Positions 42,768 through 52,125 of a stretch of 64,000 nt of DNA are shown here, in pieces (positions within the stretch are counted from its first letter, which is position 1; every line of letters starts with the position of its first letter). A program made the translations under genes and the position numbers. The DNA comes from Amycolatopsis acididurans (GTDB taxonomy: Bacteria > Actinomycetota > Actinomycetes > Mycobacteriales > Pseudonocardiaceae), in assembly GCF_012328925.1 (NCBI RefSeq), contig NZ_JAAXLS010000002.1, forward strand, positions 372,001 to 436,000. The letters are read 5' to 3'. Below the pieces are notes generated by a model that saw nothing but the letters and a program-made list of their open reading frames with translations, made no database searches and was not told the DNA's origin.

Positions 42768-45737
42768 TCACCGTCCCGGCTGGATCGGCGGCGTCGCGAG
42801 GATGTCCCGCTCGTGTGCGAAGTAGTAGGCCAGCACCTGCTGCACGACCGGCCCGGCGCTGGTGGCGCCCTCCCCCGGCCCCTGCACCATCGCGGTCGCG
42901 ACGATCGAGGGCGCGGTCATCGGCGCGGCGGCGGTCATCCAGTCGTCAAGGCCGCCGTTCGCGCTCGACGAGTCCTCCGCCGTCCCCGTCTTCGCCCCGA
43001 CGGGAACGGGCAGGGCGTTCAGCCGGGCTGCCGTACCGGAGGTGACGGCCGCGCGCATCCCGGCCCGGACCGGATCCAGTGCGCCGGCGAAGGGCAACGG
43101 CACCGGAGCCTGCACGGGCAACGCCGTGTAAGTACCCGTGCCGGTCGCGAGTCCGAGCTGCGGCGTTACCAGCTTCCCCGTCGCGACGGCGGCCGTCCAG
43201 CGCGCGTCCTGCAGCGGCGTGACGGTCAGATAGCCCTGGCCGATACCGAGGATCACCGTCGAGCCGGCGTACCAGGTCTGCCCGACCTGCTGGACGGTCT
43301 GCGGAGTGCCCAGGTATCCGCCGCTCTCGCCGGGAAGATCGATTCCGGTCGGCGCGCCGACCCCGAACTGGGCAGCGGTACCGGTCAGCGCCTCGGCGCC
43401 GAGGGAGTTCGCGAGTTTGTAGAAGTAGACGTCGTTGGACCAGGCGATGGCCTGCACGAGATTCTGCGGCGGCAGGTTGCTCCAGTTGTTGAACGTGTGC
43501 CCGCCCAGCGTGAACGACGCACCGGTCGGGACCACCGTCGCGGGACCGAGCACGGGGTGCGCCATGTCGGCCGAGGCCACCACGAGTTTGAAGGTGGAGC
43601 CGGGCGGTGCCGCGGTCTGCGTCGCGTGTTCGAGCATGGGCCGGCCGGGCAGTTGCTCGGCAGTGCGCAGCGCGGTCGAGTCCACCGGCGGCCCGTAGAG
43701 ATTGTCGTCATAGGAGGGCAGGCTCGCCATCGCCAAGACCGCACCCGTCCTGGGATCCATCATCACCGCACCGCCGATACCGCCGGCCGGTTCCGCGGCC
43801 AGTGCGGTACCGAGTGCACCGGTGAGCTGGCGCTGAAGCCCGAGGTCGAGTGACAGTGCCAGGTTCGCACCCGGGATGGCCGGCCGCGCCGGACGTTGCG
43901 CGACCGGTACGCCTGCGGGATTCACGTCGAAACACTGCTGCCCGTCGACACCGCGCAGTACGGCGTCATAGGCCTGCTCGATCCCGGACCGGCCGACGAT
44001 CTCGTCAGCCCGCAAACCGGGCCATCGTTTCAGATCCTCCGGTGTCGCTATCCCGGCGAAACCGAGCAGCGGGGCGAGTGAGGCGCCCTCGGGATAGCGG
44101 CGAGTGGGCTTCGGTGTGACGAGGACGCCGGGCAGGTTCACGCTTGCGATCTGGTCACCGACGGCGCGAGCGACGTCGGCGACCGGAACGGACAGGGTGG
44201 TGGCCGGCACCGCGTCCAGTGCCGCACGCAGCGTGTCCGGGGCGACGCCGGTCAGGTGAGACACGCGCTGAACGTCGTCGGAGTGCGCACGGAGCAACGC
44301 GGGAACGGCGAGGACCGTGTCGGCGTCGACGCCGGTGCCCAGCGGGGCGCCGTGCCGGTCGGTGATGGTGCCGCGCGCGGCAGGCAGCGTCAGGCAGCGG
44401 GTCATTTGCACCTGGCCGGCCAGCCGCAGCGAGTCCCCCTGCTTCTCCTGCAGATTCCAGGCGTAGACCGTGAACAGCAGCAGGACCCCGGTCAGTCCGA
44501 GCGCGGCGAAGCGGGCGAGCCGGGGACGCGCGTATCGCCAGGCCGGTGCCGACCACAACCTCCGTCGCGCGCCGTCCCTGCGCACACTCAGCACCACCCC
44601 GAGCGCGACCAGATGCACGGCGACCGCGGTGCCGCCGTAGCTGGTCATCGGGAAGGGCACACCGGCGACGGGAAGCAGGCCGAGATTGCCCCCCAGCGAC
44701 ACGACGGCCTCCACGCCCAGCAGCATCGCGAATCCGGCGGCGACGAGACCGCCGGCGCGGCTGCGCGGCACCCGCGCGGCCAGCGCCAGCCGCCACACCA
44801 GGACAAGCGCCGCCAGTACCGCCAGGGCACCGGCGGCGAGCCCCCACTGCTCGGTCAGGCTGGACAAGGCCAGGTCGGTCTCCCGGTCCGGGAGGTACTG
44901 GGCGAGCAGTTGCCGCTGCGGATTGCCCAGCTGCCCCAGCCAGCCGCCCGAGGCGAGCGCGATGTGCGCCTGCAGCACCGCCCATCCCGGTCCGGCGTTC
45001 TGCGGGTTCGCCGAGACGAATGTCGTGAGCCGTTCCAGCTGGTACGGGCGGAGCAGGCCGATGGCCAGCGGCGCCACTACCGCGGCCCCGCCGAACAAGG
45101 GCACCAGGAAACGGGCCGGGACCCGGCCGAGGATCAGCATCGCGACGGTGATCGCGACGAGGAGTGTGGCGGTGGAAAGGTCCGGTTCGAGCACCGTCAG
45201 CCCGATCGGCACCACGGCGAGCACGATCGCGAACGTGAACCGCTGCCACGCCGGCCTGCTCGACCCGACGACGGAGGCCAGCACGATGAGCAGCCCGAGT
45301 TTGACCAGTTCGGAAGGCTGGAACGTGAACGCCCCCACAGCCAGCCATCGCTGCGCCCCGTTCGCCTCGGTCCCGATCACCAGCACCGCGCACAGGAACA
45401 GCACCGCGACGCCGTAACACGCCCAGCCCAGATAGACCAGAACCGAAGCCCGCAGACGCCACACCAGCAGCAGCGCTAGCAGTCCCGCCGCCGCGATCGC
45501 CAGCTGGTGCGCCGCCAGTGAGCGCCCGCCGATGGCGTAGAGGTTCAGCACGCCGAGGCCGATCAGCACCAGCATCGCCAGCACGGCCAGCAGATCGAAG
45601 GCGCCGGGTGCCAGGCGGAAGGAACGCCACCGCGGCAGGCCCCTGCGCCGGCCCGAGGAGAGCGCACGGCGGCGACGGCGGCTGAGCCTGTCCGGCCGCC
45701 ACGAACCGCCCGGCCCGCCGTGATACAGCGTCAGCAC
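42768..45737 (-). CDS. Fusion of SEDS polymerase (RodA/FtsW) and class B penicillin-binding protein
   Basis: A single 989-residue protein. After a basic tail (about 45 residues) come about ten helices of a RodA/FtsW glycosyltransferase: GAFTFQPSELVKLGLLI, NPQNAGPGWAVLQAHIALASGGWLG and LPDRETDLALSSLTEQWG. A linking helix near 435-455 leads to a class B PBP: dimerisation segments, then the transpeptidase with Ser714 and Lys717 (GSTFK), Ser767-Asn-Asp (WSND) and Lys916-Thr-Gly (AKTGTAE). Both polymerase and crosslinking activities therefore sit in one chain, whereas RodA-PBP2 and FtsW-FtsI are normally separate. GGGAGG precedes GTG 45737, which overlaps the upstream gene by 7 bp. Confidence 0.9.
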   Translation of the reverse strand: MLTLYHGGPGGSWRPDRLSRRRRRALSSGRRRGLPRWRSFRLAPGAFDLLAVLAMLVLIGLGVLNLYAIGGRSLAAHQLAIAAAGLLALLLVWRLRASVLVYLGWACYGVAVLFLCAVLVIGTEANGAQRWLAVGAFTFQPSELVKLGLLIVLASVVGSSRPAWQRFTFAIVLAVVPIGLTVLEPDLSTATLLVAITVAMLILGRVPARFLVPLFGGAAVVAPLAIGLLRPYQLERLTTFVSANPQNAGPGWAVLQAHIALASGGWLGQLGNPQRQLLAQYLPDRETDLALSSLTEQWGLAAGALAVLAALVLVWRLALAARVPRSRAGGLVAAGFAMLLGVEAVVSLGGNLGLLPVAGVPFPMTSYGGTAVAVHLVALGVVLSVRRDGARRRLWSAPAWRYARPRLARFAALGLTGVLLLFTVYAWNLQEKQGDSLRLAGQVQMTRCLTLPAARGTITDRHGAPLGTGVDADTVLAVPALLRAHSDDVQRVSHLTGVAPDTLRAALDAVPATTLSVPVADVARAVGDQIASVNLPGVLVTPKPTRRYPEGASLAPLLGFAGIATPEDLKRWPGLRADEIVGRSGIEQAYDAVLRGVDGQQCFDVNPAGVPVAQRPARPAIPGANLALSLDLGLQRQLTGALGTALAAEPAGGIGGAVMMDPRTGAVLAMASLPSYDDNLYGPPVDSTALRTAEQLPGRPMLEHATQTAAPPGSTFKLVVASADMAHPVLGPATVVPTGASFTLGGHTFNNWSNLPPQNLVQAIAWSNDVYFYKLANSLGAEALTGTAAQFGVGAPTGIDLPGESGGYLGTPQTVQQVGQTWYAGSTVILGIGQGYLTVTPLQDARWTAAVATGKLVTPQLGLATGTGTYTALPVQAPVPLPFAGALDPVRAGMRAAVTSGTAARLNALPVPVGAKTGTAEDSSSANGGLDDWMTAAAPMTAPSIVATAMVQGPGEGATSAGPVVQQVLAYYFAHERDILATPPIQPGR

Positions 45738-46738
45738 GTCGGCCCTCCCACCTGCAGCGCCGACGCGGAAGCGCGCGCCGGTTCACCGGTCACCCCGAAC
45801 ATCGCGACCGATTTGGCCGCGGGAACCTGCACCTGGTCGACCACGCTCAGATCGGTGTCACCGGCCCCGGCGGTCACGGTGCTTCCGGGCGCCGTGACAC
45901 GCGCCCCCGTGCACCGATCCTCGAGCTGGAACTCCCAGCTCACCGTGACCGGTCGCGGAGAGGCTGACAACTGCACCAGAACGCGCACCGGACACGGCGC
46001 GCCGGTGGTGCAGGGCTGCAGGGCGCGGAGTTCGACGCGGCTGACCTGGCCTGCCGCGGCCGGCGCCGGCGGCACCGCGGGCAATCCCGTTGGCGCGGTG
46101 GGTGCCGAGGTGGACGCGGGCGGGTTGCGGTCGCCGAACACCAGCTTCAGGTCTCCGGCGAGACGATCGTGCAACAACAGGACTTCGAGCAGCACAGCGG
46201 CGCCCAGCACGATCAGCGCGGCAAGGCCCCGCCATAGCGGGCGAAGCACGGCGCGGGCGGCCGGTCGCGGGGCTGGTGCCCGCAGCCTTCGCGTCGGACG
46301 ACCGCGCCGCCCCGCCGGCTGAAGCCTCCGCCCACCGGAGGCCTCGACGAGCGCCGCGATTTCCTTCAACACCCTTTCCGGCTCCGGATCTTTGTCCACT
46401 ATGGACAAAATGGTCCCGCGATCCGCTCCTGCCGCGGCGGCGTCGGCGGCAGCGCGCACCGAGCCGTCGTCCCGTTCGTCGCGCTCCGCTTCCGTGGCCA
46501 GCGCACCGAGGACCGCGGCGAGCGCGGCTCGGTCTTCACGGCCGCTGATCACGACGTCGCCGTACCGGTCCACCCACACCGAATCGAGGTCGACCGTGCG
46601 CGAGCCGTCAGTGGCCGCGGCCCCGGCGACCTGCCAGGCGAGAATGCGTGCCTGGGCGGCGGTCAGGTTCGTGATCCGGAGCAGGTCGCTCAGCCGAATA
46701 CGTGCGACCGCGTTCGCGATCCCTGCCAGTTCAACCAT
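45731..46738 (-). CDS. Single-pass membrane protein of unknown function, coupled to the SEDS-PBP gene
   Basis: About 335 residues. The cytoplasmic N-terminal half has helical segments (VARIRLSDLLRITNLTAAQARILAWQ, then VWVDRYGDVVISG) and an Arg/Pro-rich stretch (about 150-180). One hydrophobic helix (LAALIVLGAAVLLEVLLL) follows, then a Pro/Ala linker and an extracytoplasmic beta-rich domain with paired cysteines (LQPCTTGAPCPVRV, DRCTGARV). No family is recognised. Its end overlaps the SEDS-PBP start by 7 bp, so it is probably a partner in the same wall-synthesis unit. ATG 46738 is the likely start; the frame is open to 46873. Confidence 0.65.
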   Translation of the reverse strand: MVELAGIANAVARIRLSDLLRITNLTAAQARILAWQVAGAAATDGSRTVDLDSVWVDRYGDVVISGREDRAALAAVLGALATEAERDERDDGSVRAAADAAAAGADRGTILSIVDKDPEPERVLKEIAALVEASGGRRLQPAGRRGRPTRRLRAPAPRPAARAVLRPLWRGLAALIVLGAAVLLEVLLLHDRLAGDLKLVFGDRNPPASTSAPTAPTGLPAVPPAPAAAGQVSRVELRALQPCTTGAPCPVRVLVQLSASPRPVTVSWEFQLEDRCTGARVTAPGSTVTAGAGDTDLSVVDQVQVPAAKSVAMFGVTGEPARASASALQVGGPTC

Positions 46739-46881
46739 CGCCGCAACTTCCGCCCGCGTCCCGCCCTCAGCGCTCTTCCAGGTTTCGTCGCGAACGGAGC
46801 CAAGACAAGCCCCGTACGTGCGATCGTTATGGAGTTCCGGCGATTGGCAACGGCGACAATCCCTTGATGACACCAGCAGTA

Positions 46882-46907
46882 GCCCGCGTAGCTCCTGCTA
46901 CGCGGGC
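46882..46907 (-). terminator. Hairpin terminator after the CMD-family gene
   Basis: A 10-bp stem, GCCCGCGTAG (46882-46891) and CTACGCGGGC (46898-46907), with a 6-base loop. It lies 45 bp downstream of the minus-strand gene that ends at 46953, and upstream of the next gene. There is no T-run. Confidence 0.6.
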
Positions 46908-46952
46908 AATGCGCGTGGTTCGGCCGTCGTCTCCGGCTGTTCCGCGCCGCGG

Positions 46953-47270
46953 TCAGGTGCCGGCGTCAGCCTCGGCGAGCTCGATCGCGAAGCCCAGAGC
47001 CTCGACGATGTTCCGCGCGGCCGAGAATGTGTGCGGCGTGCCCACGATCGGCGCCACGGCGACGAGCACGTCCTGGACCTGCTCGAGCGTCACGCCGCTC
47101 TCGGTAGCGGGTCCGACGTGCGCCAGGTAGGACGCAGGCGGCGCGTCCACGGCGATCAGCGCGGCCAGCCGGACGAGGACGAGCGACGCCGGGTCCAGTC
47201 CCGTGCGCGCCACGGAAACCGCGTTGAGATCCGTGAGCGCTTCCAGTACGGGCGCGTCTCCTTTGGCCAT
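46953..47270 (-). CDS. Carboxymuconolactone decarboxylase (AhpD-like) family protein
   Basis: A 105-residue helical protein with the CMD fold pattern SLVLVRLAALIAVDAPPASYL and ESGVTLEQVQDVLVAVAPIVGTP. The CxxC pair of AhpD peroxidase-type members is missing, so it is not a thiol-active member; it may be a small decarboxylase-like or stress protein. AAGGAGG precedes; ATG 47270 is better spaced from it than ATG 47273. Confidence 0.85.
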   Translation of the reverse strand: MAKGDAPVLEALTDLNAVSVARTGLDPASLVLVRLAALIAVDAPPASYLAHVGPATESGVTLEQVQDVLVAVAPIVGTPHTFSAARNIVEALGFAIELAEADAGT

Positions 47271-47415
47271 CATGACCTCCTTGAGTGTGTATCCGCGGGC
47301 GTGGGCGCCGTGAACTGTCCGACGTGGCGACCGAGCAGGCATCGCCCGGCGAAGATGAATCCGTGCCCGGGTTGATGACCGATCCCGAGCCCGGTGGGCC
47401 GAGCGGGATCGTCGT

Positions 47416-47670
47416 TCAGCCCCGCCGGGTCTTGCCGGTACGCCACCGGAGGAGGACGCCCACCACCACGCCGACAGCGGTCATGATCGTCAGGAGCAGC
47501 CATAACGGGGCGGTCAAGGTCGCGGTGAACAAGTTGACCTTGACCTCGGTCCGGTTCTGCACGATGAAGATGATCGCCAGAACGACCACAACGAGTCCGA
47601 CGATTTGGCCCGGCCCAAGCCGGAACCGCCTGCGAGTGACCGTGGCGCCTCGCGGATCGGAAGCACTCAT
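47416..47670 (-). CDS. LapA domain (DUF1049) membrane protein
   Basis: An 84-residue protein with two membrane helices and the central FIVQNRTEVKVNLF segment typical of LapA/DUF1049 proteins. Basic residues follow each helix end. These proteins support envelope assembly in other bacteria; the actinobacterial role is unclear. It lies 100 bp before an AI-2E family transporter on the same strand. Confidence 0.85.
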   Translation of the reverse strand: MSASDPRGATVTRRRFRLGPGQIVGLVVVVLAIIFIVQNRTEVKVNLFTATLTAPLWLLLTIMTAVGVVVGVLLRWRTGKTRRG

Positions 47671-47770
47671 GACAACCCCTCTCGTCGCCGTCCACGCGTT
47701 CCGGTTCCAGGATCTGCCGACTTGTCCGCCGTGACTTCGCCCTGCGGAGGTGAGCGCTCAGACCGGCGAC

Positions 47771-48892
47771 TCACCGGCCCTGTTTGATCGTGGCTCGCCG
47801 CCCCGACCGGAGGCCCCTGCGGGGAGAGGCCGGGGCGCGCAACAACGCGTCCGCCCATCTCGCCTTCGGGTCGATATCCACAAGTAGTGCCTTGCCGAGA
47901 ACGGTCACCGGGATCGCGAGAATCGCACCGAGGGGGCCGAGCAGCCAGGCCCAGAAAACCAGCGCCACGAAGGTCACCGTCGCCGACAGGCCGACCGCGT
48001 CTCCGACGAACCGCGGCTGGATCAGCGACTGCAGCACGAAATTCAGCACTCCGTAGATCACGATGATGAGGACAAGCTCTCGCGGCCCCCCGATGAACAG
48101 CCCCAGCAATGCCGGCGGTGCCAGCCCGATAAGGAAGCCGATGTTGGGGATGTAGTTGGTGATGAACGAAAGCAATCCCCACGTGAACGCCAGCGGCACA
48201 CCGATGATCACGAGCGCGATCGCGTCGAGAACCGCGACGATCAGCCCGAAGACGGTCGTCACGACGAGATAGCGCCGCGTGCCGTGAGCGAACCGGGACA
48301 GCGCGACGGCGAGGGCGGGCCGGTCCGTGGCGATGACCCCGAGGCGCTCCCCGACCCCACCGGACTCGACGCTCAAGAACAGCAACAGTGCCAACAGGAA
48401 CGCGAGGTTGGACACCAGCCCCGCCACCGCGCCCAGCAAGCTCACCAGCAGCCCGGTCAGCTTGCCGATATCGAGAGATCCGGCGACGGTCTTCAACTGC
48501 TCCGGCCCGACGCCGAAACTCGACAGAAGGTTCGACGCCGAGGCGGCCAGCTCGTTCGCTCTGTCCTGGTACTGCGGCAACAACCCTGCCAGCCGGGCGA
48601 CCGACACGACGATGCCCATCGTCAGCACGAGCATGATTCCATAGACGAGTATCACCAGAACGACGGTCGTCAGCCACGAAGGAAACCCCTTGCCGCGCAA
48701 CCACGATCGCACGGGGTGTACGGCGATGACGATGACCAGTGCCATCAAGATCGGGCCCACGAGCCACGCGACGGCGCGGACCCCGCCCGCCACGACCACG
48801 CCCGCGGCTGCCCCCAGCAGCATCACCAACGCACGTGGCATACCGACCGGCGGTTGCGCCGCTCCGCCGGGCGGCAGACCGTCGTTTCGCAC
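47771..48892 (-). CDS. AI-2E family (PerM-like) transporter
   Basis: A 373-residue membrane protein with about eight helices. The family pattern is a pair of N-terminal helices, a long extracellular segment (ARLAGLLPQYQDRANELAASA), and then the conserved TNYIPNIGFLIG and LQSLIQPRFVGDAVGL. Family members export small molecules or act as sodium/proton antiporters. GTG 48892 is used as the start; ATG 48841 is an alternative. It is not linked to any quorum-sensing gene here. Confidence 0.87.
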   Translation of the reverse strand: MRNDGLPPGGAAQPPVGMPRALVMLLGAAAGVVVAGGVRAVAWLVGPILMALVIVIAVHPVRSWLRGKGFPSWLTTVVLVILVYGIMLVLTMGIVVSVARLAGLLPQYQDRANELAASASNLLSSFGVGPEQLKTVAGSLDIGKLTGLLVSLLGAVAGLVSNLAFLLALLLFLSVESGGVGERLGVIATDRPALAVALSRFAHGTRRYLVVTTVFGLIVAVLDAIALVIIGVPLAFTWGLLSFITNYIPNIGFLIGLAPPALLGLFIGGPRELVLIIVIYGVLNFVLQSLIQPRFVGDAVGLSATVTFVALVFWAWLLGPLGAILAIPVTVLGKALLVDIDPKARWADALLRAPASPRRGLRSGRRATIKQGR

Positions 48893-48927
48893 GCGAAGAA
48901 GCTAGCGGCGGCCCAGGCCGGCAGCGA

Positions 48928-50544
48928 TCACCCTCGCCGGGTGAGATCAGCGGGCTGTGTGCGGGGGATGCGGCGCGTGAAGAACAGCGCCGCGGCCGCC
49001 GCCGCCGCGAGCGTCGCCAGGCTCGCGCGCAACCCCTGGATCCGGGCCTGCGAGTTCGCGCTCACGATGGCCTGTGCCGTGGCCTCAGGCAGCCCCGCCT
49101 GCGCCAGCCGGTCACGCAACTGGGCATCCGAGATGAACGGAGCGCCGCTGGCGAGCTGGACCTGCGACTGCTCACTCACCTGCGCAGGCACCGCGGGATT
49201 GTCCACGACCCCGTTGAGGAACGACGTCGTCAGCGCGGCGATGAGCACCGAGCCCGCGAGAGCCGTACCGAATGACGCTCCCAGATTGGTCGCGGTGTTC
49301 TGCAACCCGCCCACCTCGCTCGTCCGCTCGTCGGGCACCGCGGACACCGTCACCGCGCCCAGCTGCGATGCCAGCGCCCCGATGCCGAGCCCGGCCAGCA
49401 GCATGGGCACGGTCGTGACCTCCGGCCCTGCCCCGGCATCGAGTGCGGCGAGGAACACCACGAGCGAGACGAAGAGGGTCATCAGCCCGGCTTGGACCAC
49501 CCGGCGAGGCGAGATGTGCGGCCAGAAGCGGGGAATCCCCATCGCCGCGAGAAGCAACGTGACGGACAGGGGAAGCAACCGGACACCGGTCGCCAGTGTC
49601 GACAGCCCCAGCGAGATCGACAGGAACAGCGGCACGATGAAGAACAGGCCTGCCTGGATCAGGAACTGGAAGGAGAACACCGTCAGCCCACCGGTCAGCT
49701 GGCGGTTGCCCAGCATCCCCGGATCGACGAGAGGCTCACGATCGCGTGCGAGCATATGCCGCTCCCATCCGAGGAACAGGCGCAGCACGACGCCGCCGGC
49801 GAGGATCAGCCACACCACCGGGGAAAGTCCCAGCAGCGCGGGTGCCTCCGGTTTGGGCTGGACCCAGCCCCAGGTACCGGACGCGAGCACTCCGGACACG
49901 AGCATGCCCAGCCCTGCGGCCGAAAGCACCGCGCCTGCGAGGTCAACGCGCGGACGGGTGGTAACCGGTGTCTCCGAGACGCGGCGGGCCAACGCGAGTA
50001 TGCCGGCCACGAGCACGACTTCACCCGCGAAGACCCATCGCCACGAGAAGTACGTCGTGACCAGTCCGCCCACGAGCGGCCCGATCGCGACCGCCATCGC
50101 GCCGGCGGAAGCCACCAGCCCGTACGCACGGGGGCGCTCGGCGCGACCGAAGTTCGAGGCGACCAGTGCCACGATCGCCGGCATGATGAGCACCGCGCCC
50201 AAGCCCTCGAGTACCGACCAGCCGATGATCAGCACTCCGAGACTCGGTGACAGCGAGGTCGTGAGCGAACCGCAGCCATAGACGACGCAGCCGATCGCGA
50301 AGGCACGGCGCCTGCCCACGATCGCGCCGATCTTCCCGCCGGTCACCATGAACATCGCCATCACGAGCGTGTAGAGCGTGATGGCGGTCTGGATGCCGGT
50401 CACGGAGGTGCCGACGTCCTGGGCGACACTCGCGATGGAGACGTTCATGACCGACGTGTCGAGCGTCATCAGGAACTGACCGGCGGCCAGGGTCAGTAAC
50501 ACGGTGCCGCCGCGCCGCTTCGCCGCCATGGCCGTCGTCTCCAT
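48928..50544 (-). CDS. MFS transporter, DHA2 (EmrB/QacA-like) family
   Basis: A 538-residue 14-helix exporter. MTLDTSVMNVSIASVAQDV in helix 1, TAITLYTLVMAMFMVTGGKIGAIVGRRRAF, WSVLEGLGAVLIMPAI and the motif C-like GAMAVAIGPLVGGLV mark the DHA2 family. A long segment near the C-terminus (ALTTSFLNGVVDNPAVPAQV) is the usual extracellular loop before the last helix. ATG 50544 or ATG 50529 is the start. Likely a drug or metabolite efflux pump; substrate unknown. Confidence 0.9.
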   Translation of the reverse strand: METTAMAAKRRGGTVLLTLAAGQFLMTLDTSVMNVSIASVAQDVGTSVTGIQTAITLYTLVMAMFMVTGGKIGAIVGRRRAFAIGCVVYGCGSLTTSLSPSLGVLIIGWSVLEGLGAVLIMPAIVALVASNFGRAERPRAYGLVASAGAMAVAIGPLVGGLVTTYFSWRWVFAGEVVLVAGILALARRVSETPVTTRPRVDLAGAVLSAAGLGMLVSGVLASGTWGWVQPKPEAPALLGLSPVVWLILAGGVVLRLFLGWERHMLARDREPLVDPGMLGNRQLTGGLTVFSFQFLIQAGLFFIVPLFLSISLGLSTLATGVRLLPLSVTLLLAAMGIPRFWPHISPRRVVQAGLMTLFVSLVVFLAALDAGAGPEVTTVPMLLAGLGIGALASQLGAVTVSAVPDERTSEVGGLQNTATNLGASFGTALAGSVLIAALTTSFLNGVVDNPAVPAQVSEQSQVQLASGAPFISDAQLRDRLAQAGLPEATAQAIVSANSQARIQGLRASLATLAAAAAAALFFTRRIPRTQPADLTRRG

Positions 50545-50693
50545 CCCCGTGAAGCTAATCCGGCATCCGTCGCGCGCGCTCACCCCGCGCGGGCGAGAAG
50601 GGGCCCGGCTCCTCAAAATCGGGCGAGGCGCCCGAACCGTCGGTCCACCCACGCTCGGGACACGTGGTCATCAGGCAACTCGGGCAGGTGAGA

Positions 50694-51116
50694 ATGAGCG
50701 GAGACATCTCGGCACAGGGCTCTGGGAACGCCGCGGCCGCGGAACGGGCCGCGTGGTTGCGGTTCAGTGGTGCGCTCGTCGTGTTGGTGGCGCTGGTCAA
50801 CCTGATGCTCGGAATCGTGGCGCTCACCGAAAGCACCTTCTACTTGGTGGGGCCGGACGGTCCTTTGGTCCTCGACCTGACCGGTTGGGGCTGGGTGCAC
50901 GTCATCATCGGCACGCTCGTCCTGCTCGCCGGCGTGGCGCTTTTCCTCGGCGCGACGTGGGCCCGCATCGTGATCGTCCTTCTGGCGGGATTCAACGCAC
51001 TCGGGCAGCTGGTGTTCCTGTCCGCCTATCCACTGTGGTCCACGATCGTCATCGCACTCGACGTCCTGATCATCTGGTCGGTCGTGGTGCACAGCCGCGA
51101 ACCAGGCCCGGCATGA
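50694..51116 (+). CDS. Small four-helix membrane protein (DUF7144-like)
   Basis: A 140-residue membrane protein with four helices: FSGALVVLVALVNLMLGIVAL, WVHVIIGTLVLLAGVALFLG, RIVIVLLAGFNALGQLVFL and WSTIVIALDVLIIWSVVVH. The pattern GWGWVHVIIG is common to a conserved actinobacterial group. Function unknown. A GGGCAGGTGAG site precedes ATG 50694, and the next gene overlaps its stop by four bases. Confidence 0.8.
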   Translation: MSGDISAQGSGNAAAAERAAWLRFSGALVVLVALVNLMLGIVALTESTFYLVGPDGPLVLDLTGWGWVHVIIGTLVLLAGVALFLGATWARIVIVLLAGFNALGQLVFLSAYPLWSTIVIALDVLIIWSVVVHSREPGPA

Positions 51117-51574
51117 GGCGGCAGGGCCTGCTCGGGGCGTGCTGGCTCGCCGGCGGAATGCTGGCGATCCAGTTCCCGTCGGTGCAGCTGGTGACACTCA
51201 CCGCCGCCGCCCTGCTCTGCGCGGTCGCATTCGATCATCTTTCCCTCCGGCAACGTGGCCCCGCGCACGTGCTCGTGGCCGCCTGCGCGATGGCCGGCGG
51301 CCTGGTCGCGCTGACCTTGCCCGGCCTGGCCTTCCTCTGGTTGTCCCTGGCCGTTCCGTGGTTGCTGGTCGCGAAGGGATGTGCCGATATCGCGCTGGCA
51401 CCGACGCGCGCCAGATGGGATCGGATGTGGGGGTTGTTCGTCCTCGGTGGTCTGATCGAGGTCGAGGTCGGTTCCTGGGCCGGGGAGACACCGGCGCATG
51501 CCGCGAGCGCCTTGGCCCTGTGGACCGGGATCCTCGCGCTGGCCAGGGGAGTCACCGCCCTGACGGTCGCGTGA
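51113..51574 (+). CDS. Membrane protein, HdeD-like in pattern
   Basis: A 153-residue protein with about five hydrophobic helices (LLGACWLAGGMLAIQF, LVTLTAAALLCAVAF, LVAACAMAGGLVAL, LWLSLAVPWLLVAKGCADIALA, ASALALWTGILALARG). The LVAKGCADIALA segment is like the repeated unit of HdeD/DUF308 proteins, but the match is loose. ATG 51113 overlaps the previous stop (ATGA), so the two genes are co-translated. Confidence 0.7.
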   Translation: MRRQGLLGACWLAGGMLAIQFPSVQLVTLTAAALLCAVAFDHLSLRQRGPAHVLVAACAMAGGLVALTLPGLAFLWLSLAVPWLLVAKGCADIALAPTRARWDRMWGLFVLGGLIEVEVGSWAGETPAHAASALALWTGILALARGVTALTVA

Positions 51575-51581
51575 TCACAGG

Positions 51582-52121
51582 TCAGGATCGTCCTTGGTCT
51601 CTTCTCCGTTGCACCGCGGTCACGATGACCCGCAGGACCAGTCCGACCACGATGAGATCGCCGACCATCTGCAGGGTGACCAGGATCCGCGCGGTGGCCG
51701 TGACCGCCGCGATATCGCCGAAACCGACCGTGGCGAACACGGTCACGACGAAGTACAGCGCGTCGGTCTTGGTCAGCACCGCCGTGAAACTGCCGGGCTG
51801 GGTGACCGCCAGAACGTGGTACACGTCCGCGAAAACCAGCAGGAACAACGGAACCACCAGCGCGAGCGCCTGCACCCCCTGCAACAACGGGTACGTCGAC
51901 CGCAAGATGTTCCGGACCTCCCACACCACCAGCAACGCCACCAGTGCGAGACCGCCGATCAGCAACGCCATACCGCCGCCGTCGAGCCGTTGCCCCACCG
52001 GAAGCACGTAGTAGGCGGCGACGAGCAGCGCGACGGTCAGCAGCGGACGCACCACGCCCAGCAGGAGAAACCGCACGCGCCGACGGCGCGGGCGGAGTTC
52101 CTGCGACGGGCCCGAAGTCAT
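51582..52121 (-). CDS. Two-helix-core potassium channel protein
   Basis: A 179-residue membrane protein with the selectivity filter TVGFGD in FVVTVFATVGFGDIAAVT, framed by a pore helix and the last helix (LVTLQMVGDLIVVGLVLRVIVTAV), plus two helices in the N-terminal half. It has no regulatory domain. It should conduct potassium across the cytoplasmic membrane. The start ATG 52121 (GAGGGC upstream) lies just downstream of the SHOCT gene end on the same strand. Confidence 0.85.
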   Translation of the reverse strand: MTSGPSQELRPRRRRVRFLLLGVVRPLLTVALLVAAYYVLPVGQRLDGGGMALLIGGLALVALLVVWEVRNILRSTYPLLQGVQALALVVPLFLLVFADVYHVLAVTQPGSFTAVLTKTDALYFVVTVFATVGFGDIAAVTATARILVTLQMVGDLIVVGLVLRVIVTAVQRRRDQGRS

Positions 52122-52125
52122 GCCC

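Noticed and set aside
46861-46952. Hairpin at 46882-46907 as a regulatory leader of the gene starting at 46738
   Set aside because: It lies just after the end of the upstream gene with a strong stem, which fits a terminator; no anti-terminator or leader frame is visible.
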